A stretch of 64,000 nt of DNA from Sphingomonas sp. KRR8. Lineage in GTDB: Bacteria; Pseudomonadota; Alphaproteobacteria; Sphingomonadales; Sphingomonadaceae. Positions 28,226 to 37,851 of the stretch are shown one piece after another (position 1 is the stretch's first letter; each line of letters opens with the position of its first letter). The translations under genes and the position numbers were made by a program. Below the pieces are notes generated by a model. It was not told the DNA's origin and did not search any database. It was given only the letters and a program-made list of their open reading frames with translations. Location of the stretch: NCBI RefSeq assembly GCF_023559245.1, contig NZ_CP097462.1, forward strand, positions 1 to 64,000, written 5' to 3'.

Positions 28226-28642
28226 TTATTTCAGCCGTCCGATCAGCTGCTCCACGCTGTCGTCCGCAGTCCCGGACTTACCTTCATCGGCGCCGACCTC
28301 GCGTTCCAGTGCCGAGCGGATGGTCTTGATCTCCTCGTCGGTCAGATGCTCGATCCCGATGAACTCGGCCCGGGCTTCGTGGATCGAGCGCAGCAGCTCA
28401 TCGAGCTTGGCCTGCATCGCCGCCGCGTCCCGGTTTTGGCTGTTCTGGATCAGGAACACCATCAGCAGCGTGATGATGCTCGATCCCGTATTGAGGATCA
28501 GCTGCCAAGTATCGGAATAGTCGAACAGGGGCCCGCTGGCCGCCCAGCCCAGAATCACCAGCAACGCGACCACGAACGCCTGTGGCTGCCCGGCGGCGGT
28601 GCTGATCGCGGTCGCAATGCGGGTGAACAGGCGGTCCATCAT
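28226..28642 (-). CDS. Low-affinity iron permease family small membrane protein
   Basis: 138 residues with two hydrophobic helices (AFVVALLVILGWAASGPLF at about 22-40 and WQLILNTGSSIITLLMVFLIQNSQNRDAAAMQAKLDELL at about 46-84), then a charged cytoplasmic tail. The LIQNSQNRD(A/T)xAMQ(A/L)KLDEL(L/I) block is the hallmark of this bacterial family, which is named after fungal Fet4. Transport has not been shown for the short bacterial forms, so the name is by homology only. Single minus-strand gene between two plus-strand genes. Confidence 0.82.
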   Translation of the reverse strand: MMDRLFTRIATAISTAAGQPQAFVVALLVILGWAASGPLFDYSDTWQLILNTGSSIITLLMVFLIQNSQNRDAAAMQAKLDELLRSIHEARAEFIGIEHLTDEEIKTIRSALEREVGADEGKSGTADDSVEQLIGRLK

Positions 28643-28715
28643 CAGGCATAACGGGCGGGCGCGCCCCTCGGTGCCGCAGGTGGAAAGCAGCGGCGTTCCG
28701 GCCTATGCGGCCCCC

Positions 28716-29018
28716 ATGTCCGACGATGATTATGTCTATGACGAAGAAAGCGGCGAGTGGCTCTCCGCGCCGGAGCTTGCGCAGCGGCGCAGCACCAGCG
28801 CCCAGGTCGAGGTCCGCGATTCCGTCGGCAACCTCCTTTCCGACGGCGATCAGGTGACTCTGATCAAGGACCTCGACGTCAAGGGCGCGGGCCAGACGCT
28901 CAAGCGGGGAACACTGATCAAGTCGATCAGGCTGACCGGCGACGCACAGGAGATCGACTGCAAGTTCGACGGGATCAAGGGTCTCGTCCTCCGCGCCGAG
29001 TTCGTCCGCAAGCGCTGA
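28716..29018 (+). CDS. PhnA/YjdM-like small protein
   Basis: 100 residues. The C-terminal part VRDSVGNLLSDGDQVTLIKDLDVKGAGQTLKRGTLIKSIRLTGDAQEIDCKFDGIKGLVLRAEFVRKR (about 34-100) is the PhnA SH3-like domain. The N-terminus (MSDDDYVYDEESGEWLSAPELAQ) is acidic and lacks the zinc-ribbon cysteines of longer PhnA proteins. The alkylphosphonate link in the family name comes from gene position in E. coli and is not evidence of function here. Overlaps the next gene by 1 nt (TGATG). Confidence 0.85.
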   Translation: MSDDDYVYDEESGEWLSAPELAQRRSTSAQVEVRDSVGNLLSDGDQVTLIKDLDVKGAGQTLKRGTLIKSIRLTGDAQEIDCKFDGIKGLVLRAEFVRKR

Positions 29019-29317
29019 TGGCGCGGCCTCGGCGAACCACGCCGGACCCCGCCGCGCTGCTGAAGCTGGTCGACGGGCGCGGGCTGATCGAGGTTCGGGT
29101 CATGCCCAATGCCTCGACCAACGAGGTTATCCTCACCGCCAACGGCAGTGCGGACACGTTCCTCATCCGCACCACCGCCACCCCGGAAGGAGGCAAGGCA
29201 AACGACGCCGTCCTTCGCCTGTTGGCCAAGGCACTCGGCGTGCCTGCCTCCTCGCTGCAACTCGTCCGCGGCGCCACCGCACGGACCAAGGTGGTCAGGC
29301 TCGCCGAACACGGGTGA
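29018..29317 (+). CDS. DUF167/YggU family protein
   Basis: 99 residues with the family core IEVRVMPNASTNEVI...LRTTATPEGGKANDAVLRLLAKALGVPASSLQLVRGATARTKVVRL; the P.GGKAN segment and S..L..G..(A/S)R.K motif are diagnostic. Molecular role unknown. Start ATG overlaps the preceding stop by 1 nt. Converges with the long secreted-protein gene whose stop is at 29332; the 14-bp gap has no hairpin. Confidence 0.88.
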   Translation: MARPRRTTPDPAALLKLVDGRGLIEVRVMPNASTNEVILTANGSADTFLIRTTATPEGGKANDAVLRLLAKALGVPASSLQLVRGATARTKVVRLAEHG

Positions 29318-29331
29318 GGATCGCCGCCCAC

Positions 29332-32190
29332 TCACTCCCCGCGTGGCACATCCACCTTCATCGTGCCAATCATCAGCTGCCCGTCCTTGCCGCGGCTGAC
29401 GTCGAAATCGATCACCTGCTCGCGCTGGTTCGGCCGGCCCCAGTCGCGGTAGAGGTGCGCCGTCACTCGCGCCGCGCCATTGGGATCGAGGCGGTCGGGC
29501 GCGAACACGTTGGCGCGCGCGACGTAAGCGCCCGGCGCGGCCTGTCGGATGAAATACTCCTCCGGTCCGTAACCCTGCGTCATGTCGTTCGACAGGTGCC
29601 CGCCGACGTGGCTGCGCGGGTTCGAATAGATTACCCGCTCGCCCGACGGCTCGTCGACCCACAGGTCGATGTCGGTGGCGTCGTTCGACCAGTCGATCAC
29701 CACCCGGACGTCGCTAACCAGGTTGCGCACCAGCCGGGGATCGATTGCCACATCCCCGCCCAGCGCACGCAGCTTCGGCAGCAGCGCGTTCAGCTCCACC
29801 AGGCTGACGAGGTCGATTCCGTCCCAGCGCTGATCAAGCGGTTTCAGCGCCACCTCGCGCAGCAAGGTGATTGCCCGTGTCAGGTCGGCCTTCGCCCCGG
29901 CACCGCCCTTCGCCGCCCGGCGCGCCAGCACCAGCGCCAGCAGCCGCTTGGGCTGGGGATGGTCGGAATCGAGCAGCACCTGCCGCTCACGCAAGGCAAT
30001 TGCCGCGTCCAGTGCGCCATATCGCTCCAGCCGGGCCGCCACCATGCCCAGCGTCACCTCGTTCGAGGTGGGCAGGTCGAGCGCGGACAGCAGAACGTCG
30101 GGTGCCTCGGTTGCCCGATCATGCCGAACCAACCAGTCGGCGGTGTCGAGGTAGAAGGCCGGCACGCCGCCCGCCTTGCGCTCCCATGTTTCGTAAAGCG
30201 TGTCGAAGTCACCCGGAGCGGCGTCGAACGCCTTGAGATAATCGCGATCGGGGCTCCACGCATCCACCGACACCCGCACGTCATCAGGTCGGTCGGCGTC
30301 CCTCTCCGCCGCTGGCGCACGCGCTGCTCCGGAGAGCCGTTGGGCGGTGACAACGATATTGTCGTCCTCCCGCTCGGGCGCAGGCGGCGGCGGCGGCGGT
30401 GGCGGTGGCGGGGTGCCGGGGGCCATCATCGGCGGCGCTGGCGCGATTACGGGCGGGGGCACTGCCCCCGACTTGTGCGGGGCCGCCACCACCGACCGCC
30501 AGCTCAAGTCGAACTTCTTATCATACCAGGCAAGCTGATCGGCCCACAGCTTAATCACCTGCGCCAGCCGGTTGCCTTCCTCGGCCTTGCGATTGGCGTC
30601 GGCCGCATCCTGCAGCTCGGCCACCTTGGCGGCCTGAGGGTAATTGGCCGGCGGCTGCACCCGATTGCGGACATAATCCTCGGGGGTCTCCAGAACCACA
30701 AAGGACAAGCTTGGGGACGCGATCGCATAGCGCCGGCTCATCGCCACATACTGCTCGCGGCTGGCGGTCCCCTCCATCAGCGGCAGCCGCGCCGCCGCCA
30801 GTAGCGAGGCCGCGCCATCGAATCGCACCGGCGGCGACGTCGCCATGCGCTCCACCGTCATTCCGCCCGCGGTTACCCGCGCCGCTCCGCTTGCCGGCGC
30901 CTGCGCCAGCAGCGTCCAGCGTCCGGCAGCGCCCGGCAGCACGGTGAACGGTAGGGGCCGCCCGCCTGCGTCGGTCACGCGCTCGACGGCTGGCGCATTC
31001 CAGTTGACCGACCCGCCGCCGGCCTCGACCAGCTGTCCGCCGCCGGCTTGCGCCAGTGCGGCCAATCGCGGTCGGCTCGCCCCACTCGATGGCGCCACCA
31101 CGAACAGCCGGCACGGCGGCGGTACGGCAATCTCCTGGTCCATTGTCACCTGCCCGTCGCTGACCAGCAGACAGGTGTCGGCCGCGCTGTCGCGCGCCAG
31201 CAGGCGATAGCTGGTCGCCCCGCGATAGCGCACCGCGGCCACTTTTGCCTCCAGCGCGGCGGCGCTCGTCACCACGGACCGCTCCGGCGAATTGCTGGCG
31301 AAGCTAACGAATTCGATGTTGGCCGGCTTCAGGGCGGCGATCGCGTCTTTGACCCGCGCCAGCTCGGCTCCATGGTCCTGGTCGCGCCGGCTGCGAGACC
31401 GGTCCCAGTAGATCCGCAGGCTCCCACCGGTCCGCGCCGCGGCCGCTGGCAGCACGCCCGACAATTGCCAGACCTGCTCGCCCGTCCCGTGCAGGCTGGC
31501 GAGCGCATCAGGCTGCGGCGTGGCGGCGATGGTGAGGTCGCCAGGCAGCGCGCCGCGCCCCGCCAGCACCCACGCGCCGTTGCTCTCGCGCAGCTCCCGC
31601 GAGCCCAGCCGAAGCGCGCGCGGATCGGCGCCATAGACGCTGACCTGCCAGCCCTCCGTCGCCAACGTCCCCTGCAGCGGCAATCGCCACAGCTCCCCCA
31701 CCGGGGCGGTGAAACGCACCTTCATCCGCCGCCCCGTCATTCGGTCGATGGGGAAGATGCGCGTGTTGAACCCGCCGGCAACATCAACCGTCCCCAGTCC
31801 CGGATCGACCTGCTGGCGGACATTCTGCTCATAGGCCGCCTGCGCCTTGGCCGCTTCGACTAGGGAGCCATCGATCATCCGGCCATCCACATCGAGTGCA
31901 TAGCCAGTGATTACCGCTCCGGCGGGCAGGGCGATCCCGACCCGCCCTTCGACTCGTTCGTCGGTAACTCCGTGCACCTCGAGTTCGAACTCGGCCGTGG
32001 CCACGGCGCCGCGCACGCTGGCGGTCAGGGTCAGTCGCCGGATCTCCAGCGGGCGCACCGCATCGGCACGATTGACCCCGCGCACCAGTGCCGTCACCGA
32101 AGGTCCATGAAGGCTGGGAAGGGGCTGCGCTTCCGCGCCGTTCGCCCCCATGATTGCCGCTCCGCCAAGCAGCACGCCACGCAACATCAT
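29332..32190 (-). CDS. Secreted VIT / VWA / DUF2135 protein with an internal TonB-box-like motif
   Basis: 952 residues. The start at 32190 is chosen for GGGAGG 7 nt upstream and for the signal peptide that follows (MMLRGVLLGGAAIMGANGAEAQ). Order: VIT domain (about 25-150; PLEIRRLTLTASVRGAVATAEFELEVHG..VEGRVGIALPAGAVITGYALDVDGRMIDGSLVEAAKAQAAYEQN), a VWA-like domain with a possible metal-site DxSxS in YWDRSRS and VSDGQVTM, a run of ten prolines, then EREDDNIVVTAQRLSG (about 30338-30370). The latter resembles TonB boxes of sphingomonad receptors. Tetratricopeptide-like helices follow, and a C-terminal DUF2135 domain (VRVVIDWSNDATDIDLWVDEPSGE). Probably periplasmic or surface-bound. No function is established for this architecture. 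Confidence 0.82.
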   Translation of the reverse strand: MMLRGVLLGGAAIMGANGAEAQPLPSLHGPSVTALVRGVNRADAVRPLEIRRLTLTASVRGAVATAEFELEVHGVTDERVEGRVGIALPAGAVITGYALDVDGRMIDGSLVEAAKAQAAYEQNVRQQVDPGLGTVDVAGGFNTRIFPIDRMTGRRMKVRFTAPVGELWRLPLQGTLATEGWQVSVYGADPRALRLGSRELRESNGAWVLAGRGALPGDLTIAATPQPDALASLHGTGEQVWQLSGVLPAAAARTGGSLRIYWDRSRSRRDQDHGAELARVKDAIAALKPANIEFVSFASNSPERSVVTSAAALEAKVAAVRYRGATSYRLLARDSAADTCLLVSDGQVTMDQEIAVPPPCRLFVVAPSSGASRPRLAALAQAGGGQLVEAGGGSVNWNAPAVERVTDAGGRPLPFTVLPGAAGRWTLLAQAPASGAARVTAGGMTVERMATSPPVRFDGAASLLAAARLPLMEGTASREQYVAMSRRYAIASPSLSFVVLETPEDYVRNRVQPPANYPQAAKVAELQDAADANRKAEEGNRLAQVIKLWADQLAWYDKKFDLSWRSVVAAPHKSGAVPPPVIAPAPPMMAPGTPPPPPPPPPPAPEREDDNIVVTAQRLSGAARAPAAERDADRPDDVRVSVDAWSPDRDYLKAFDAAPGDFDTLYETWERKAGGVPAFYLDTADWLVRHDRATEAPDVLLSALDLPTSNEVTLGMVAARLERYGALDAAIALRERQVLLDSDHPQPKRLLALVLARRAAKGGAGAKADLTRAITLLREVALKPLDQRWDGIDLVSLVELNALLPKLRALGGDVAIDPRLVRNLVSDVRVVIDWSNDATDIDLWVDEPSGERVIYSNPRSHVGGHLSNDMTQGYGPEEYFIRQAAPGAYVARANVFAPDRLDPNGAARVTAHLYRDWGRPNQREQVIDFDVSRGKDGQLMIGTMKVDVPRGE

Positions 32191-32255
32191 GCCTTTACCT
32201 CCCGTTAGACGAAGCGGGAGTTTACCGTCACAGTGCGGCTTGAAAAGATATATTA

Positions 32256-32771
32256 TTACCTGGCGAAGGAGACCCATACCGAGGCGGGACGGCGGCGGCG
32301 CACGGCGGTGCCGACCGCGCCAAAGCCCAGCAGGAAGAGCGCCCAGCTCGCCGGCTCCGGCACTCCGCCGCTCACGGCGAACAGCCGGGCGGAGCCGTTG
32401 GTGACCTGGCAGCCGACCGACGGAGTGCCGGGTGCGCAGGTCTGCAGACTGAAGGTCAGGTCGCGACCGCTCAGCACGCCACCATCGTTGTTGATGATCC
32501 CGCTGAACAGGCCACCCGAGTAGATCGACCCAAAGCTGAAGGGGTTATCGCCACTGGCGAGGTTGATGGCGCCGAGCATCCTGCTGAAGTCGCCGCTGAA
32601 CGCATCGTTGCGCTGCGCGTCCGCCGGAAGGCAGCCAGGCCCGGGGGAGCAAAGCGTCGTAACGGTAGTCCCGGTCATCGACCCGCTGATCCCGACCACA
32701 TAGACCGACGCGGTCGCCGGCGTGGCCGCGAGCGCGAGCCCCAGCGCGGACGCACAAAGACCGAGACGCAT
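32256..32771 (-). CDS. PEPxxWA-CTERM sorting-domain protein
   Basis: 171 residues. Signal peptide (MRLGLCASALGLALAATPATAS), a Gly/Ser/Thr-rich middle with three cysteine-containing loops, and a C-terminal tripartite sorting tail: VPEPASW, a hydrophobic stretch ALFLLGFGAVGTA, and an Arg cluster VRRRR. This tail is recognised and removed by exosortase/archaeosortase-type enzymes, which usually deliver the protein to the cell surface or exopolysaccharide. Start at the second Met (32771) because AGGGG lies 7 nt upstream of it; the ATG at 32777 is only one base from that site. No exosortase gene is in the window. Confidence 0.85.
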   Translation of the reverse strand: MRLGLCASALGLALAATPATASVYVVGISGSMTGTTVTTLCSPGPGCLPADAQRNDAFSGDFSRMLGAINLASGDNPFSFGSIYSGGLFSGIINNDGGVLSGRDLTFSLQTCAPGTPSVGCQVTNGSARLFAVSGGVPEPASWALFLLGFGAVGTAVRRRRPASVWVSFAR

Positions 32772-32907
32772 GTTCATTCCCCTTGTTTGTCGCGCGATGG
32801 CGGACGCCGCACGCGACTCGCGCCGGGAATCTTTACGTTCGCTTAACGAAAGTCAACTTTCGCGCCGTTTCTGCGTTATAATGCACTGGTTCCGTGGCCG
32901 ACGTGCC

Positions 32908-35331
32908 TCACGCCGCGCGGCCCCGAGCCAGGTCAGCGGCGACAGGGGCGGGGAGCGGATGGCCGAACAGGTGCCCCTGGCCCAGATCGCATCCTAGCCG
33001 CTGCAGGAACTGCTGCTGCTCGAACGTCTCGATGCCCTCGGCGACCACCCGCCGGCCAAGGTTATGGGCCAGGCTGACGATCGCCCGGACGATCTTGGTG
33101 CTTTCCGCATCGCGGTTCATGCCGGCGATAAACGAGCGGTCGATCTTCAGCACGTCGGCCGGCAGGTCGCGCAGGTGCACCAGGCTGGCGTAGCCGGTGC
33201 CGAAATCATCCAGGCTGACTCCCACGCCCTTGCTCCGCAGCCGGCGCAGGCATTCGAGCACCGGTCCCCCCGGCCGCCCCAAAACCACATTCTCGGTAAC
33301 CTCGACCGTCAGCGCGGTCAGCGGCAGTTCCCGGTCTTCCAGTGCCGCCAGGATATGGTCGGCCGCCGCCTCGCCCTGCAACTGGCAGGCCAGGAAATTG
33401 ACGCTGATCGCCTGCGGCCCGACGCCGCTGCGCCGCCCGTTCCGCACCGTGTCGAGCGCCATGGTCAGCACGCTTTCCTGGATGGCGATGCTCACCCCTG
33501 GATCGTCGAACGCCTGGCTAAAGGCGGCCGGCCGAAGCAGCCCTTTGCCGGCGTGCCGCCAGCGCAGCAGCGCCTCATGATATTGTACCGCGCCCGTCCG
33601 CAGGTCGACGATCGGCTGGTAGTGAAGCTCGAACTCATCGCGGTCGAGTCCGCCCCGGGCCTGCGCCACCCATGACCGCCGGGCCTCCAGTTCGTCGCAT
33701 ATGTCGGTCGAATAGACGCGCCAGCAGCCGCGCCCGTCGGCCTTGGCGCGATACAGCGCCAGGTCTGCTTCCTTGTAGAGCCGCTCGGGCAAGCCGCTTT
33801 CCCGGTCCCAGCTGGCAAGACCGCCTGACACGCGCAGCGATAGGCTGCGGCCATCATGCACCAGTGGCTCCACGCCCGATTGCTCGACCACCGACAACAG
33901 GGCGGGCAGCAAGACGCGTTCCTCGTCGACCAGCAGCACCGCCAATTCGTCACCGCCAAGCCGGGCGACAAAGCCACGGTCGCCCGTCACAGCCGTCAGT
34001 CGTCGTCCGGCCTCAATGATCGAAGCATCGCCGGCGTCATGCCCGGCCGTGTCGTTGACTTCCTTCAGGTCATCCAGGTCGATGATCAGCAGGTCGGCGT
34101 TGCGATGCCGCTCCACAGCCGCGATCCGGGTCTGGAAGGCGGCGCGGTTGGCAAGCCCGGTCAGCGCATCGGTGTTGGCCACCCGGCGCAGCGTTTCATG
34201 CTCGGCATGGGCGGCGTCGCGCTGCCGCATGAAGCTCCGGAAGCGGTCAGCGATCGCCAGGCTGAGGATGATGCTCTCGAAGGCGATCGCGGCAAGGCTG
34301 GCAATGTCGACCAGGTCCGACTGCCCCCACAGACCGAAATTGCGGCCGACGCGAATGATGAACACGACCATCGGCGCAGTCCAGGCGGCCAGGTAGAACC
34401 AGACGGTCCGGCTGCCGTTGCGGATGCCGATACCGATCCCGGTCGCGACCAGCAGGATCGACACCAGGAACGCCACGTTCATCAACAGGTCGGTGGACCG
34501 TGCCGGAAGGAAGCGATCGGACGCCGCCAGCCAGCCGGTGCACACGATCGACAGCGCCGACAGACGGCCGGCACGGATCAGCCAGCCAGGCAGCTTGCGC
34601 CGCTCGATGAAGTCGAAGAAGAAGCCGGTCGCCGATCCGATCAGCAGGGTCACCAGCAGGATGTTCGCCCGGATCCGCCACGACCCGTCCATGCCGGGCC
34701 ACAGTTCCGTGACCATGCCGGTCCAGCACAAGGTGTAGGCGATGCCGCTCGCCAGCCACACGGCATACCATCGCTGGAACCGGCTCCGCAGCCAGGCCAT
34801 CATGAACAGGTTGGTGGCCAGCGCGCACAGCAGCACGCCGCAGACCGCCATCGCGATTCCGGTCCACAGCTGCAATTGGCTCGCCTGCGTGTCGCTCGAC
34901 AGCGCCTTCACAGAACGCATCAGCGCCAGCCCGTCAAAACCTTGGTAGCCGACGCAGATTCGGCCCACCGATGCGGCCGCAACCGGAACCGGAATGGCCA
35001 GCCTGTTGCCGAGCGACTGGATATCCTGAAGCTCGCCCGAGCTTCGCTCGACCCGCACCGGCGGGCCCGACCGCTGCTCCACCACCATCGCGATCCGATC
35101 GAAGCGGGTCTGGTCGATCTGCAGCAGCCATGGCCGGCCCAATGCGGCGGAGCGTGGCGCTCTGACCTCGATCCACGTCCAGTCTCGTCCGCGTTGGGCG
35201 GCGGGGACGCTTGCGGTGCAGGAGGGGCTGGCGGTGAAAGACAAGGTCTCGCGCGCAGGTGACGCGGCGGCGGGCGCGGCGATTGCCACACCCAATGCCA
35301 CGATCAGCAACGCATACAAACGCCTGAACAT
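32908..35331 (-). CDS. Membrane-bound GGDEF-EAL cyclic-di-GMP signalling protein with a 7TM sensor
   Basis: 807 residues. Signal peptide (1-23), a periplasmic 7TMR-DISM-extracellular-like beta domain (about 25-150), about seven transmembrane helices (155-365), a GGDEF domain with GGDEL at 459-463, and an EAL domain starting EFELHYQPIVDLRTGAVQYHEALLRW (Glu586-Leu588). The EAL domain keeps NFLACQL, EVTENV, DDFGTGYASL, KIDRSFI and VAEGIE, so phosphodiesterase activity is likely. The GGDEF signature ends in Leu and no RxxD inhibitory site is visible upstream, so cyclase activity is uncertain; the domain may only bind GTP. The ligand of the sensor part is unknown. Single gene with its own upstream gap. 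Confidence 0.92.
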   Translation of the reverse strand: MFRRLYALLIVALGVAIAAPAAASPARETLSFTASPSCTASVPAAQRGRDWTWIEVRAPRSAALGRPWLLQIDQTRFDRIAMVVEQRSGPPVRVERSSGELQDIQSLGNRLAIPVPVAAASVGRICVGYQGFDGLALMRSVKALSSDTQASQLQLWTGIAMAVCGVLLCALATNLFMMAWLRSRFQRWYAVWLASGIAYTLCWTGMVTELWPGMDGSWRIRANILLVTLLIGSATGFFFDFIERRKLPGWLIRAGRLSALSIVCTGWLAASDRFLPARSTDLLMNVAFLVSILLVATGIGIGIRNGSRTVWFYLAAWTAPMVVFIIRVGRNFGLWGQSDLVDIASLAAIAFESIILSLAIADRFRSFMRQRDAAHAEHETLRRVANTDALTGLANRAAFQTRIAAVERHRNADLLIIDLDDLKEVNDTAGHDAGDASIIEAGRRLTAVTGDRGFVARLGGDELAVLLVDEERVLLPALLSVVEQSGVEPLVHDGRSLSLRVSGGLASWDRESGLPERLYKEADLALYRAKADGRGCWRVYSTDICDELEARRSWVAQARGGLDRDEFELHYQPIVDLRTGAVQYHEALLRWRHAGKGLLRPAAFSQAFDDPGVSIAIQESVLTMALDTVRNGRRSGVGPQAISVNFLACQLQGEAAADHILAALEDRELPLTALTVEVTENVVLGRPGGPVLECLRRLRSKGVGVSLDDFGTGYASLVHLRDLPADVLKIDRSFIAGMNRDAESTKIVRAIVSLAHNLGRRVVAEGIETFEQQQFLQRLGCDLGQGHLFGHPLPAPVAADLARGRAA

Positions 35332-35465
35332 CTTTCCCCTTGCGCGCCCGCCTAACGCACAAAGACTTCCTGAAGCTTAACGCAGGTCAACACAACGCCG
35401 ATGTTCGCCCGGCCCCAAGTCACGGACGAAGCGTGACTTTCCTGCCGCTTTCGGGCTAGAGATAA

Positions 35466-37556
35466 TCATCCGGCGGGCTGCTTATACTCCACCTCCAGCC
35501 GCTCCGCCTTGCCTCCGTCCAGATGCGCGATCCGGGTCAGCAACTCGGCCGAGCGGAACGGCTTTTCGATCCGGGGCACCTCGGCGGGCACATCACTGGT
35601 CTCGCTCGCATAGCCCGTGACCAGCAGCGCGGGCAGCGTGGGCACCACGTCGTGCGCGGCCCTGATGAGGGCCGCCCCGCTCATCAGCGGCATCGCATAA
35701 TCGGTGATCAGCACGTCATAACAAGGCTCCCGCCGAAGGAGGTCGAGGGCCGCCGCACCGCTGCTGACCTGGTCGACCCGGTGGCCGGCTTCCTTCAGCA
35801 TCTCGGCAGTGGCGAGGCGCACCAAATCCTCGTCATCAACCAGCAGGATGTTGCGGGGCGAGATCTCGCCAGCCTCATCTGACGGCACCAGCTCATCGCA
35901 TGCCCCATTGCCTCGCGGGACCCACAGACTGATCGTCGTTCCAGCGCCGACCTTGCTTGCGATCGACAATCCGCCGCCCGACTGCGCCGCAAGTCCGTGC
36001 ACCATCGACAAGCCAAGCCCCGTGCCCTTGCCCACTTCCTTGGTGGAGTAGAACGGCTCAATCGCCAGCCGCACCGTTTGCGGACTCATGCCTTCGCCGT
36101 CGTCCACCACATCAATCCGCGCATAGTTGCCGGGGCGCAGCCCCGCCGGATGGATCCCAGCCACCGTTTCTTCCCTCACCGCGATGCGCAGCCGCCCGCC
36201 GTCTGGCATCGCGTCGCGCGCATTTACCGCCAGGTTGAGGATCGCCAGCTCCAGCTGGTTGGGATCGATCCGCGCGCTGAGGCTCGCCGCCGGCGGCTGC
36301 AACTCCAGCCGGATGGTCGGGCCAAGCGATTTGGCGATGAGGTCAGTCATCCCCAGCAGCAGACGGCGCAGGCCCACCTCCCGGTCCTCCAGCCGCTGCT
36401 TGCGGGCAAAGCTCAGCAGGCGCGCGATCAGGACCTTGGCCCGGTCCGCGCTGGTCAGCGCACCGTCCAGCAACCGCAGGTGGCGCGGCGTCTGCTCCTG
36501 CTTGCGAATAACATCCAGCGCACCGATGATCGGCGTCAGCAGATTGTTGAAATCGTGGGCGATCCCGCCGGTCAGCTGGCCCAGCGCCTCCATTTTCTGG
36601 CTCTGGCGAAGTGCGTCTTGCGCGAGCTGCAGTTCGGTCTCGCGCGCCTTGGCCTGGCTGAGATCCCGACCGACTGCGATGAAGTTCACGCCGTCGGGTT
36701 CGGGCGCAACCGTCCACTCGATCACCTTCCAGCCGCCGTCCGCGGTTGCGATGCGGTTTTCGAACCGGGCCGGTTGCCGCTTCTCGGCCATTCCGCCGAT
36801 CGCCGACAGCGTCGCATCCATGTCGTCGGGGTGCATGAAGGTCGCATAAGGCCAGCTCAGCAGTTCCGCCTCGCTCCAACCCAGCACGCGCTCCCAGGCG
36901 GGGCTGACCGCGGACATCATCCCGCTGAAATCGGCCCGCGCCAGCATGTCCTGCGACAGGTCCCACAGCCGGTCGCGCTCCGCCGAACGCGCTTCGACCT
37001 GCGCCTCGAGGGTCTCGTTCAACTCCCGCAGCGCGGCGGTGGCCCGCACCGCCTCGGTCGTCTCCGCCAGGATGCAGAACACGCCCGCGGGCTGCCCGCA
37101 CTCGTCATGCACCGGCGAATAATCGAGGTTCATCCAGACCTGCTCGGGCACGCCGTGCCGGTACAGCGTCAGCTCCTGGTCCTTGAATGACAGGGTCCCG
37201 CCGGCCAACCCGACCTTCATCACATGGTCGTTGAAGTCGGAAACCTCCGGCCAGCCCTCGCGCACGTTGGAGCCGAGCAGCGCCGGATGCCGTCCGCCCG
37301 CGAACAGCGAATAAGCGTCATTGTAGATCATGACGCTATGGTCGCCCCACAGCATGACGATTGGCACCGGTGAGGTCAGCAACGTGACCGTTGCGGTGGT
37401 GAGGCTCTGCGGCCAGGATTCGATCGGCCCCAGGGGGGTCTGCGACCAGTCACGCTCCGCGATGAGTCGCCCACACTGTGCGCCAGTCCGGTCAAACAGC
37501 GCGGCGGTCCCGGCGGGTGAGTCGGCAGTCGGCTGGGGCATGCGATCCTTACTCAT
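35466..37556 (-). CDS. Soluble hybrid histidine kinase: PAS-PAS-HisKA-HATPase-receiver
   Basis: 696 residues with no membrane segment, so a cytoplasmic sensor. First PAS-like domain (about 20-165; [23 protein letters not shown], then [28 protein letters not shown]), a short coiled coil (175-200), a second PAS (205-300), and phospho-acceptor His334 in [13 protein letters not shown]. The ATPase has N-box [10 protein letters not shown] and G-boxes DDGEGM and [10 protein letters not shown]. The C-terminal receiver has Asp619 (LITDYAMP) and Lys665 (EKPF). The start is uncertain: ATG 37556 is given; ATG 37541 has AAGGA just upstream. The open frame continues to 37790 but the added residues look non-coding. 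No separate response regulator is adjacent. Confidence 0.9.
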   Translation of the reverse strand: MSKDRMPQPTADSPAGTAALFDRTGAQCGRLIAERDWSQTPLGPIESWPQSLTTATVTLLTSPVPIVMLWGDHSVMIYNDAYSLFAGGRHPALLGSNVREGWPEVSDFNDHVMKVGLAGGTLSFKDQELTLYRHGVPEQVWMNLDYSPVHDECGQPAGVFCILAETTEAVRATAALRELNETLEAQVEARSAERDRLWDLSQDMLARADFSGMMSAVSPAWERVLGWSEAELLSWPYATFMHPDDMDATLSAIGGMAEKRQPARFENRIATADGGWKVIEWTVAPEPDGVNFIAVGRDLSQAKARETELQLAQDALRQSQKMEALGQLTGGIAHDFNNLLTPIIGALDVIRKQEQTPRHLRLLDGALTSADRAKVLIARLLSFARKQRLEDREVGLRRLLLGMTDLIAKSLGPTIRLELQPPAASLSARIDPNQLELAILNLAVNARDAMPDGGRLRIAVREETVAGIHPAGLRPGNYARIDVVDDGEGMSPQTVRLAIEPFYSTKEVGKGTGLGLSMVHGLAAQSGGGLSIASKVGAGTTISLWVPRGNGACDELVPSDEAGEISPRNILLVDDEDLVRLATAEMLKEAGHRVDQVSSGAAALDLLRREPCYDVLITDYAMPLMSGAALIRAAHDVVPTLPALLVTGYASETSDVPAEVPRIEKPFRSAELLTRIAHLDGGKAERLEVEYKQPAG

Positions 37557-37795
37557 CACAGGGATACCCAACGTAACGCAGGCCTGTGCGGAAGGGTGCC
37601 GGATACCGTCATCAGCCGGCGATCGATATTTTCGCGCGCAAAGCACGATCAGCAGGGAACACCTCGTTTGGACGATGGTTGGACCGGGCGAAGACGGAGT
37701 CCCCCAACCCTCTTCACGGCCCAATGCAGCCCGGTCGCCCTCCCCCCCCGGCGGCCGGGCTGTTCCATATCCGCTGCAGGCGCCCGCCACCGTGC

Positions 37796-37830
37796 AAAAG
37801 AAAAGGGCCCAGCGTCACCGCCAGGCCCTT
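37796..37830 (-). terminator. Intrinsic terminator of the second PEP-CTERM gene
   Basis: On the minus strand, 12-bp arms (37830-37819 and 37814-37803, two of the pairs G-U) close on the tetraloop GTGA, a stable GNRA type, and are followed by TTTTCTTTT. It lies 22 nt past the stop codon at 37852. This also separates that gene from the histidine kinase downstream. Confidence 0.88.
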
Positions 37831-37851
37831 CGATCCTAATCTACGGTGGGC

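Noticed and set aside
37557..37790. N-terminal extension of the histidine kinase
   Set aside because: The open frame continues to 37790, but the added residues (MAGACSGYGTARPPGGEG..) show no domain or coding bias and would bring the start next to the terminator of the upstream gene.
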